In this document: positions 13,522 to 19,541 of the stretch, in pieces
How the letters are laid out: each line of letters begins with the position of its first letter
How positions within the stretch are numbered: the first letter of the stretch is position 1
Origin: CAZVWH01 sp964631175
Lineage (GTDB): Bacteria; Planctomycetota; Phycisphaerae; Sedimentisphaerales; Anaerobacaceae
Assembly: GCA_964631175.1 (NCBI GenBank)
Contig: CAZVWH010000055.1
Location: forward strand, 1-19,541
Length of the DNA: 19,541 nt
Direction of reading: 5' to 3'
Notes under the pieces: generated by a model
Database searches by the model: none
What the model saw: the letters and a program-made list of their open reading frames with translations, nothing else
Told to the model about the DNA's origin: nothing
Translations under genes and position numbers: made by a program

Positions 13522-14853
13522 ATGGACATATTCCGCATTGAAGGACCGGTGCGGCTTTGTGGCAGTGTCACTATAAACGGCTCAAAAAACGCTTCTCTGC
13601 CGATAATGGCCGCCTCGATTTTAGCCGGCGGCAAATCCACTCTCTCAGCAGTGCCCAATCTTTCTGATATCTCGGTCTTCAGCCAGCTGCTCGAACAATT
13701 GGGCTGCTGCGTAACAAGAAGCGACAATGGACAGCTCTGCATAGATTCGACCGTAATCGACAATCCGGTCGGCGATTACGAAATCGTCCGCAAGATGCGA
13801 GCCAGCATCTGCATACTCGGCCCACTGCTTGCCCGCTACGGCAAAGCAAAGGTCTCTATGCCTGGCGGCTGCGCAATCGGCGACAGACCCGTCAATCTTC
13901 ACATAAGAGGTCTGCAGGAGCTTGGAGCTCAAATTCATCTTAAGAATGGATACATAATCGCCGAGGCACCAAACGGCCTGAGAGGCAAGGAAATCTTTCT
14001 CGGCGGGCCTTTCGGCTCAACCGTCCTGGGGACCGCAAACGTTCTGATGGCGGCAGCGCTGGCCAAAGGACGCACCATCATCGAATCGGCTGCCTGCGAG
14101 CCGGAAATAGCAGACCTGGCAAAATACCTAAACAAAATGGGCGCAAAAATCAGCGGTATCGGCTCTCCCCGGCTGGTCATTGAAGGCGTCGGACATTTAC
14201 AGCCAGTTGACTACGAGGTGATTCCGGACCGTATCGAGGCAGGGACATTTATGGTCGCCGCTGCTATAACTGCGGGTGAGATAACAATTACAAACTGCCG
14301 ACTCGAAGATATGATGGCTGTCGTTGACAGGTTAAGACATATCGGCGTAACTATTGACCCCCTGCTTTCTCGCCCGCCGCCCCGCCTTGCGTCGGGAGAC
14401 GCGGGGGCAGGCGAAAGCAAGAATGGGGTGGTTGTTACGTGCAGCGACGGCGTCAAACCTGCCGATATTACAACTCAGCCGTATCCGGGCTTTCCTACAG
14501 ACTTGCAGGCTCAGTTTATGGCCCTTCTATCACTTGCCGAGGGTAACAGTGTCATAATCGAAAAGGTCTTCCCGGACAGATTTATGCACGTTGCGGAGCT
14601 TAACCGCATGGCTGCCAATTTACGCAAAGAAGGACCTGCTGTTATCGTAGCCGGCGTAAAAAAACTAATGGCGGCTTCCGTGATGGCCTCGGATCTGCGG
14701 GCATCGGCAGCATTAGTATTGGCAGGATTAGCCGCTGAGGGAATAACAATAGTTAACAGGGTTTATCACATCGACAGAGGATATGAAAAAATCGAAAAAA
14801 GACTGAATCCCCTCGGCGCAAAAATAAAACGCAAACAGATAAAAGGCGTTTAA
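13522..14853 (+). CDS. murA: UDP-N-acetylglucosamine 1-carboxyvinyltransferase MurA with an in-frame repeat insertion
   Basis: 443 residues. MurA transfers enolpyruvate from PEP to UDP-GlcNAc, the first committed step of peptidoglycan synthesis, in the cytoplasm. The substrate pair K22-N23 (NGSKNASLP), the PEP-binding loop with C117 (PGGCAIGDRPVN; Cys is the fosfomycin target), the general-base D327 (PGFPTDLQAQF) and R393 (DLRASAALVLAG) are all present. It is about 20-25 residues longer than usual MurA. The excess is at residues 280-301, beginning PLLSRPPPR and ending AGESKN, between a normal 'LRHIGVTID' and a normal 'VKPADITTQPYPGFPTD'. This stretch is encoded by the palindromic repeat also found at 3580 and 9063. 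The enzyme is presumably functional, with the insert as a surface loop. A start at 13522 gives the standard N-terminus. Confidence 0.95.
   Translation: MDIFRIEGPVRLCGSVTINGSKNASLPIMAASILAGGKSTLSAVPNLSDISVFSQLLEQLGCCVTRSDNGQLCIDSTVIDNPVGDYEIVRKMRASICILGPLLARYGKAKVSMPGGCAIGDRPVNLHIRGLQELGAQIHLKNGYIIAEAPNGLRGKEIFLGGPFGSTVLGTANVLMAAALAKGRTIIESAACEPEIADLAKYLNKMGAKISGIGSPRLVIEGVGHLQPVDYEVIPDRIEAGTFMVAAAITAGEITITNCRLEDMMAVVDRLRHIGVTIDPLLSRPPPRLASGDAGAGESKNGVVVTCSDGVKPADITTQPYPGFPTDLQAQFMALLSLAEGNSVIIEKVFPDRFMHVAELNRMAANLRKEGPAVIVAGVKKLMAASVMASDLRASAALVLAGLAAEGITIVNRVYHIDRGYEKIEKRLNPLGAKIKRKQIKGV
14363..14419 (+). repeat. GC-rich palindromic core, copy C, in frame within murA
   Basis: A 57-bp copy that starts TGCTTTCTCGCCCGCCGCCC, has a GCGTCGGGAGACGC centre and ends CGAAAGCA. 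It differs from copy B by only a few bases. It is read without a stop codon as part of murA (about residues 281-300). Flanking C and G runs (CCCCC before, GGGG after) partly match the bases bordering copy A. Confidence 0.9.
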
Positions 14854-14919
14854 CATATTTGCAGGAACAAATGGGGGTAGCTACAGATATACAAAATCTA
14901 AAAGGAAGGATTTTCCATA

Positions 14920-15963
14920 ATGAAAAGTGTCAACCTTTCTTGCAGGTTAACGGCGTTTTTTCTTTGCTTTTGTGTATTTGTCCAGACGACAACCGCAGAT
15001 GAAGTTATCTTTAGCAACGGCGACCGGCTAACCGGTAAGATAATTCGGCTTGTCGATGAAAAGTTGGTGTTCCTATCCGACGTGGCAGGTGAAGTAACCG
15101 TGGATATGTCACAGGTGCGGAATATCAGCAGTGACGAGCCTATCGAAATCCATCTAAAGGACGAAGCTATCATCAACCAAAAATTGCTTAAGGCTGATCC
15201 GAATCGTTTCTCCATAGAGGGAACCGACATATCGCCGGCTCAGGAATTTAACATAACAGATTTATCTTCAATCAATCCGCCGGCCAAGCCGAAAGCGAGA
15301 TGGACGGGCAATATTTCCATGGGCCTTACATCTACGCATGGAAATACAAAAACAGACCAGCGAAACGCAAGCGTTAATCTCAACAGACGCACCGAGCAGG
15401 ACCGAATATTTATCAATTCCGATTATGCCCGTGGTCAGCAGGAAGACCCCGATACCGGCAAAGAAAAAAAGACCGAAGACTGGTGGCGAACCAAAGCAAA
15501 ATATGATTACTTTTTTACGAAGAAGCTTTACGGATACCTCGACAGCCGATATGAAACAGACAGTATTGCCGAGCTTGACAGACGAGTAGTTATCGGTAGT
15601 GGCGCCGGCTATCAATGGATAGAGTCTGAAGATATGAATTTCTCGACCGAAGCAGGCTTAGCCTCACTCTATGAGAAATTCGATAATACCAATGACACCA
15701 GCAGCGAGCTTTCAATGCAGCTCGGTTACAACTTCGATAAGAAAATAAATAAAACTATTAAGTTTGTACACGATTTAACGTACTATCCGAGCCTTGGTGA
15801 GCTCTCGGATTACTATTTGTCAACAACAGCGGAGTTCCGAGCGTACTTTACCGAACAGTTCTTTGCGAATTTCAAAGCGATTTTAGATTACGATGCGTCA
15901 CCTGCTCCCAGCTCCGGTGAAACCGACGTTAAATACATCTTTGGTCTGGGCATGAGCTTTTAA
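14920..15963 (+). CDS. DUF481 outer-membrane beta-barrel protein
   Basis: 347 residues. Residues 1-26 are a signal peptide (FFLCFCVFVQTTTA, cleavage before DEVIF). Residues 27-120 form a small beta-rich domain beginning VIFSNGDRLTGKI, seen at the front of many planctomycete DUF481 proteins. From about 127 (WTGNISMGLTSTHGNTKTDQ) it is a DUF481/YdiY-type barrel with alternating strands, ending in a terminal phenylalanine (FGLGMSF), the usual outer-membrane insertion signal. The function is unknown; the E. coli relative is linked to salt stress. GGAAGG 10 bp before the ATG supports the start. It lies 66 bp after murA and 43 bp before the AsmA-like gene. Confidence 0.88.
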   Translation: MKSVNLSCRLTAFFLCFCVFVQTTTADEVIFSNGDRLTGKIIRLVDEKLVFLSDVAGEVTVDMSQVRNISSDEPIEIHLKDEAIINQKLLKADPNRFSIEGTDISPAQEFNITDLSSINPPAKPKARWTGNISMGLTSTHGNTKTDQRNASVNLNRRTEQDRIFINSDYARGQQEDPDTGKEKKTEDWWRTKAKYDYFFTKKLYGYLDSRYETDSIAELDRRVVIGSGAGYQWIESEDMNFSTEAGLASLYEKFDNTNDTSSELSMQLGYNFDKKINKTIKFVHDLTYYPSLGELSDYYLSTTAEFRAYFTEQFFANFKAILDYDASPAPSSGETDVKYIFGLGMSF

Positions 15964-16006
15964 CAACAACAAAAAACAATAAGCACTTATCTTGAAAGGT
16001 TATGTT

Positions 16007-16819
16007 ATGAAAAAGAAATCGAAAGCTATATACGTTATTGTCTTATTGGTGCTGATTATAGCCGTCATACTCGTGGTAGGAGCAGGCTTATTTATCGACG
16101 GTGCCTTAAGAATCGCTATCGAGTCAGCAGGCTCCAAAGCGCTCAATGTGAAAGTCAACGTGAAGAGTGCGGACCTTTCGATAATGGCAGGTAAAGCTTC
16201 TCTTAAAAATCTTACTATCGACAATCCGCCCGGCTACCAGCAACAAAAGCTTCTTGAGCTTAAAGACGCCGCAGTTGCGGTGCATCCAAAGTCACTGTTA
16301 AGCAACACGGTCAGAATAAAACAGATCAAGCTCGATGGTGCAAATCTCGCTATTGAGCAAAAAGGCCTGTCTAATAACCTTCAGGACCTAATAAAGGCGA
16401 TGCCTAAACAAGACAAACCATCCGGCAAAAAACTGTATATCGACACCCTTGAAATCACCAACATCACAGCTAATGTTAAATTAATACCCCTGCCTGGTAA
16501 AACAGATACCATAACGCTTAAACTGCCCATTATAAAAATGACCGACCTCGGCAGCGATAACAAGCTGGATTTGGCAAAGCTGACGGAACAAATAATTCTG
16601 GCTATAGCCCGCGGGATAGCGGAACAGGGTGTCGGTGTTCTGCCTAAGGAAATGATTGATACGATGTCTTCGACTCTTGGTAAGGTCATAGATTTGAGCA
16701 AAGATATCTTTGGAGACAGTCAAGATGTTGGCGAAAAGGTCTTGAAAGATGCAGAAGACGTTGGTAAAGAAGTTACGGAAGGGCTGAAGGGCCTGCTAAA
16801 AACTAAAAAGCAAGAGTAA
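16007..16819 (+). CDS. AsmA-like membrane-anchored protein
   Basis: 270 residues. One N-terminal transmembrane helix (about 8-29) is followed by a periplasmic region with the AsmA-type pattern: ALNVKVNVKSADLSIMAGKASLKNLTIDNPPGY, then VHPKSLLSNTVRIKQIKLDG and KLYIDTLEITNITANV. The C-terminus (from about 225) is a charged, probably helical tail. AsmA relatives are implicated in envelope assembly and lipid traffic; a specific role cannot be assigned. AAAGG 7 bp before the ATG at 16007 favours this start over an in-frame TTG 15 bp upstream. It is the last gene of the envelope cluster, and the REP-like hairpin 70 bp downstream may protect the mRNA end. Confidence 0.75.
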   Translation: MKKKSKAIYVIVLLVLIIAVILVVGAGLFIDGALRIAIESAGSKALNVKVNVKSADLSIMAGKASLKNLTIDNPPGYQQQKLLELKDAAVAVHPKSLLSNTVRIKQIKLDGANLAIEQKGLSNNLQDLIKAMPKQDKPSGKKLYIDTLEITNITANVKLIPLPGKTDTITLKLPIIKMTDLGSDNKLDLAKLTEQIILAIARGIAEQGVGVLPKEMIDTMSSTLGKVIDLSKDIFGDSQDVGEKVLKDAEDVGKEVTEGLKGLLKTKKQE

Positions 16820-16891
16820 TACTTTTCCTAAAAGATTATACGCCTGGTATCAGGTTACAACCTTAGCTGTGTTATAAATAATATGGTAAAT

Positions 16892-16969
16892 GTCATTGCG
16901 AGGCCTGAAAGGCCGTGGCAATCCCAATCGTTTGAATAGACGAGATTGCTTCGCTTCGCTCGCAATGAC
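16892..16969. repeat. REP-like ATTGCGAGGC element, complete copy
   Basis: GTCATTGCGAG (16892-16902) and CTCGCAATGAC (16959-16969) are perfect 11-bp terminal inverted arms of a 78-bp element. The inner words GGCCTGAAAGGCC and GATTGCTTCGCTTCGC are typical of this widely dispersed family. Partial or interrupted copies lie at 10826 and 11201. Confidence 0.85.
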
Positions 16970-17014
16970 AGTCATTTAATCCGTTAAGTCCCACCTAATA
17001 AATCCTGAAAGAAT

Positions 17015-17096
17015 AGGCCAGGGTGGATTCGAACCAACGCAGGCTCACGCCAACGGGTTTACAGCCCGTCCCCTTTAACCACTCCAGCACCTCTCG
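17015..17096 (-). tRNA. tRNA-Tyr (GTA), degenerate, possibly a pseudo-tRNA
   Basis: On the minus strand the anticodon arm ACGGG-CTGTAAA-CCCGT gives anticodon GTA. A long variable arm (TGGCG...GCC) and a TTCGAAT T-loop follow, so it is a class II tRNA-Tyr shape. The T stem has one mismatch (GTTGG against CCACC). The acceptor stem is poor: the 5' bases CGAGAGG can form only about three pairs with the 3' bases CTGGCCT. The intact-looking copy at 19491 pairs properly in its T stem (GTTGG/CCAAC) and differs at only a few positions. This copy may therefore be a decayed duplicate or an attachment-site remnant. Confidence 0.7.
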
Positions 17097-17144
17097 GAGG
17101 CAATCGGTCAGTTTGGTGGGCGCGTCGACATAATACAAGTGTGT

Positions 17145-17180
17145 AAAAAAACGGCTGGCGATATGTCACCGGCTACGGTG
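17145..17180 (-). terminator. Possible terminator after the DUF362-dockerin gene
   Basis: On the minus strand CACCG-TAGC-CGGTG (17180-17167) is followed by a second short pairing (GGTGA/TCGCC) and a run of seven Ts (17151-17145). The stems are short, so this is tentative. Confidence 0.4.
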
Positions 17181-17213
17181 TTTGAAAAAAACCATGCGAC
17201 TCAATATGTTTGC

Positions 17214-19049
17214 TTAGTTGAGCCAGTTTTCGCAGAAGACAGCAAGGTCGTCTTCGTCGATAACGCCATCGCTGGAAATCGATATATCGCAGGCAGCTTT
17301 CCAGTCGGTGTCGCCGGGCCGGCCGGCCCAGGCGGCAGAGAGAAGGGCAAAATCTTTAAAGTTTACAACCCCGTCTCTATTGAAATCACCGATAAGACCC
17401 AGCTTGGTTACTAGTTCGATACCTGTTCCACTAATTGGGTCGAGGTTTCGGCTGTATTGTTTGTCGGTTGCGTTGTTCCAGTGCTCGTGAACACCTAAGC
17501 TCTCAGTCAGTCCTCCATCGTTGTTGGGGTCATATTTTACGCCGGACGGAGGGTTGGGAATTAGTGCCGCCTCGTGCAGATAGTCGTCTGCTCCGGACTT
17601 CTGCGGGTAGCCATTAATGCTGTAGGGACTGGCATCCCATTCATTGTCCATAAAATCGAAGGCCACAGAGTCGGCTGCTACCCTATCCTGTGAGAGGAAG
17701 ATACTGCTCGGCCAGTCTCCGTTGAACGGCTCCATATCCCATTTGATTGGTTGGGAATCCCAGCTTCGACCGGCGTAGAGGCTGTCAATTAATGTCAAGA
17801 GAGTTTTACCGCCCAGTTTTGGGTGTCCTATCAGGTCAACAATCGCCCTATACCTGCCCATCCCCGGCGATTCGGTCACCCTTGAGTGGTGCATATTATA
17901 ATAGCCGATGTCGGCTGGATTCCTAATCAAAGAGCCGTAGTGATTTTTGCCACCGACGGTTATTGCGGAGTCGTTGTGGCTTTTAAGGATAGGAAAGTTT
18001 ATGAAGTAATCTGCCTGTGCAAAGTGCGTTGGGATATAGTCTTTCCTCCAGACCCTTGTCCAGTGTTCGTCGCAAGGGTCGCTCCAATGAAAGGGCGTAT
18101 TGTAGTCGTAGGTGACAATTGTTCTGCCTGAGCCGGAATAGCCGTCTCTTGTCAAATAGACGACGCCCGGACAATTCGGCTCGACCATATTGTACCAGTA
18201 ATTGGGCATAATTCTGGTCGGGTCGCCTATGCTTATGTCGCCTGAATTGGCGCCTACAACATCCGTCAGTTGCCTGAGAAGGGCTATCGCAAGTTGAGGT
18301 GAATTGTCTATGCCGTCGATATGCACGGTTTTCTCCATAGTAGATGCGCTGGCAGAATGCATCAATGTATGGTTGACCTTTATAGCGATTTTTTCGCCCG
18401 GCGTGTAGCTGATGTAGCCTTTTCCCATTTGCCGGTTAAAGTTTCTAAATATGGCGTCCCAAGCGGCGGCATCGCTGCTTTTGCCGGTTAATGCCTGAAT
18501 TGCTTTTGAGAGCATTTCATCCACAACCGTTTGGTCAGTGCAGGTGTTGGAATACCAGCGTTCTGCCGAGCCTCGACCATGCCAGTTTGTTGAATTGGGG
18601 TCGTGAATCCAGGCGACTCGGCCCGGATGGATGCCTTTGCCATTGCCTATTGGGCTGTTGGCAACGATTGGCCCGTGGCTGTAGGCTATTTTCCCATCGG
18701 TGCTATTTATAGCCGACCAGATAAAACCGATACTGACGACGATGCAGGTTATAGCCAGGACATAGTGTGCTCGCGCAAGCGCACGTTTTGCCTTTCGGTA
18801 GGCGATGGCTGAGCCAATTATTCCCATCAGCCAGACAATAAAACCCGATGCCAGTGGAAACGCCACCCGCTGGCAGGGATATGTTGCACGTGAAGGCTTG
18901 GGAATTACGCGCACGAGGAACCAGATAAGAGCGGCAAAACCCATAAAGGGAAACAACAACAAAAGCCACCTGTGTTTGCGAGTTGACGGATTGATTCTGT
19001 CTGTTTTGGGACAAAGCTTGATTTGGTGTTTGCTTTTTAGAAACGACAT
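17214..19049 (-). CDS. DUF362 protein with N-terminal membrane segments and C-terminal type I dockerin
   Basis: 611 residues. Three hydrophobic segments (about 28-48, 63-84, 96-113) anchor the N-terminus. The large middle part (about 115-540) fits DUF362-type proteins: KIAIKVNHTLMHS, a long loop region, then DYFINFPILKSHNDSAITVGGKNHYGSL and VDLIGHPKLGGKTLLTLIDSLYAG. It has no ferredoxin-like cysteine motif. The last 58 residues form a dockerin: GDFNRDGVVNFKDFALLSAAW with its D-x-N-x-D-G calcium loop, then a weaker second copy ending DLAVFCENWL. Dockerins bind cohesins; in planctomycetes they occur on many surface proteins whose partners are unknown. Start: AAGGAAGG lies 6 bp before the ATG at 19049; an ATG two codons earlier directly abuts that site, and a longer extension would start inside the promoter. 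Confidence 0.87.
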   Translation of the reverse strand: MSFLKSKHQIKLCPKTDRINPSTRKHRWLLLLFPFMGFAALIWFLVRVIPKPSRATYPCQRVAFPLASGFIVWLMGIIGSAIAYRKAKRALARAHYVLAITCIVVSIGFIWSAINSTDGKIAYSHGPIVANSPIGNGKGIHPGRVAWIHDPNSTNWHGRGSAERWYSNTCTDQTVVDEMLSKAIQALTGKSSDAAAWDAIFRNFNRQMGKGYISYTPGEKIAIKVNHTLMHSASASTMEKTVHIDGIDNSPQLAIALLRQLTDVVGANSGDISIGDPTRIMPNYWYNMVEPNCPGVVYLTRDGYSGSGRTIVTYDYNTPFHWSDPCDEHWTRVWRKDYIPTHFAQADYFINFPILKSHNDSAITVGGKNHYGSLIRNPADIGYYNMHHSRVTESPGMGRYRAIVDLIGHPKLGGKTLLTLIDSLYAGRSWDSQPIKWDMEPFNGDWPSSIFLSQDRVAADSVAFDFMDNEWDASPYSINGYPQKSGADDYLHEAALIPNPPSGVKYDPNNDGGLTESLGVHEHWNNATDKQYSRNLDPISGTGIELVTKLGLIGDFNRDGVVNFKDFALLSAAWAGRPGDTDWKAACDISISSDGVIDEDDLAVFCENWLN

Positions 19050-19137
19050 AACCATCCTTCCTTTTTTATTTGGGCCTTGTTGTGACGGCCTCACCCATCC
19101 TCCACAATACACCAAAAAGACCCCAGGGCGACAAACA

Positions 19138-19166
19138 AGTATATCACAGTTGAGCAGACGAGTCAA
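19138..19166 (-). promoter_or_regulatory. Promoter of the DUF362-dockerin gene
   Basis: Minus strand TTGACT (19166-19161), 17-bp spacer, TATACT (19143-19138); each box matches five of six consensus bases. The leader would be about 80 nt to the ATG at 19049. It is the best promoter match in the window. Confidence 0.7.
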
Positions 19167-19490
19167 ATGCTTTTCGAGTTGTTAATTTCTACTGTTCAGC
19201 CGGAGATAGTAATACCAACATATAAATATATATCTGCATATATTAGCAGTTTATGTTAGCAGAAACTGCTAATACCAATTGTGATTAATCCTCTCGTCTC
19301 ATATATTTGAGCCAGCTTGTGGATTCAATATTTATTGGCTCAGCAGAGCTGTGAACCACATAAGATAACCCAGTAAAAACGCTGTAATTAAGTACACTTG
19401 GTATAACTTGGCAGATAGACGCCACATCTAAGACGAGCAACGCAGCATTGGAAATGTTTGAATTTGATTAGGGCGTGAAATTTCGATAAT
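19167..19490. other. Spacer with one strong hairpin
   Basis: About 320 bp, AT-rich, with no coding region. TATTAGCAGTTT (19241-19252) pairs perfectly with AAACTGCTAATA (19263-19274), a 12-bp stem with a 10-base loop. The word TAATACCAA occurs on both sides (about 19210 and 19271). The rest (19280-19490) shows nothing I can name. Confidence 0.6.
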
Positions 19491-19541
19491 GGGCCGGGTT
19501 GGATTCGAACCAACGTAGGCTTACGCCAACGGGTTTACAGC
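19491..19541 (-). tRNA. tRNA-Tyr (3' half; gene continues past the window)
   Basis: Read on the minus strand the window holds the anticodon loop (GCTGTAAACCC, anticodon GTA), the variable arm GGCGTAAGCC, a perfect T arm GTTGG-TTCGAAT-CCAAC and the 3' acceptor strand CCGGCCC. The 5' half lies beyond base 19541. Because the T arm is intact, this is more likely the functional tyrosine tRNA than the copy at 17015. Confidence 0.85.

Noticed and set aside
15992..16006. An earlier TTG start for the AsmA-like gene
   Set aside because: The AAAGG ribosome-binding site lies between the TTG and the ATG at 16007, so the ATG is the better start.
17139..17414. Plus-strand open frames antisense to the dockerin gene
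   Set aside because: They are shadows of the minus-strand gene; the sense frame has clear DUF362 and dockerin motifs, a promoter and a ribosome-binding site.

Overview
The window looks like a chromosomal segment from an anaerobic or facultative planctomycete, most likely in the Phycisphaerae. The main reasons are an ECF sigma factor with a very large membrane-anchored C-terminal extension, a secreted right-handed beta-helix protein with 'CIDAGD...GGR.N.GA.GG' tail modules, and a DUF362 protein ending in a type I dockerin. Spacers are full of short palindromic repeats. No plasmid, phage or CRISPR hallmark was seen. The taxonomic placement is inference from gene style, not from a marker search.

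Region 1 (1-3425, minus strand) is a redox operon. It runs rex, a HydB-like iron-sulfur protein, a HydG/PyrK-like flavoprotein, a polyferredoxin, then the start of a NuoH/EchB-like membrane subunit that leaves the window. Two junctions are 4-bp ATGA overlaps. A good -35/-10 promoter and an 18-bp Rex-type operator lie just upstream of rex, so an NADH-sensing repressor probably controls itself and an ion-pumping ferredoxin/NAD(P)H complex. Most of the one long spacer in the operon is a heptanucleotide tandem array.

Region 2 (3425-8970) holds a 218-bp MITE-like element with 14-bp terminal inverted repeats and a perfect 9-bp target duplication. Beyond it is a minus-strand pair, ECF sigma factor then secreted beta-helix protein, that ends in two hairpins.

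Region 3 (8970-12980) holds a truncated relative of the MITE, dprA, a 925-bp repeat-rich spacer with a perfect 36-bp palindrome, and an orphan AlbA_2 (Schlafen-type) gene whose ribosome-binding site lies in an inverted repeat.

Region 4 (12980-16820, plus strand) is an envelope cluster: DUF4870 membrane protein, murA, a DUF481 outer-membrane protein and an AsmA-like protein. murA carries an in-frame copy of the palindromic core found inside the MITE, adding about 20 residues to an otherwise complete enzyme. Region 5 (16820-19541) has a REP-like hairpin, a degenerate tRNA-Tyr, the DUF362-dockerin gene with a strong promoter, and the 3' half of a second, intact-looking tRNA-Tyr. The two tRNA copies bracket the dockerin gene like attachment-site duplicates.
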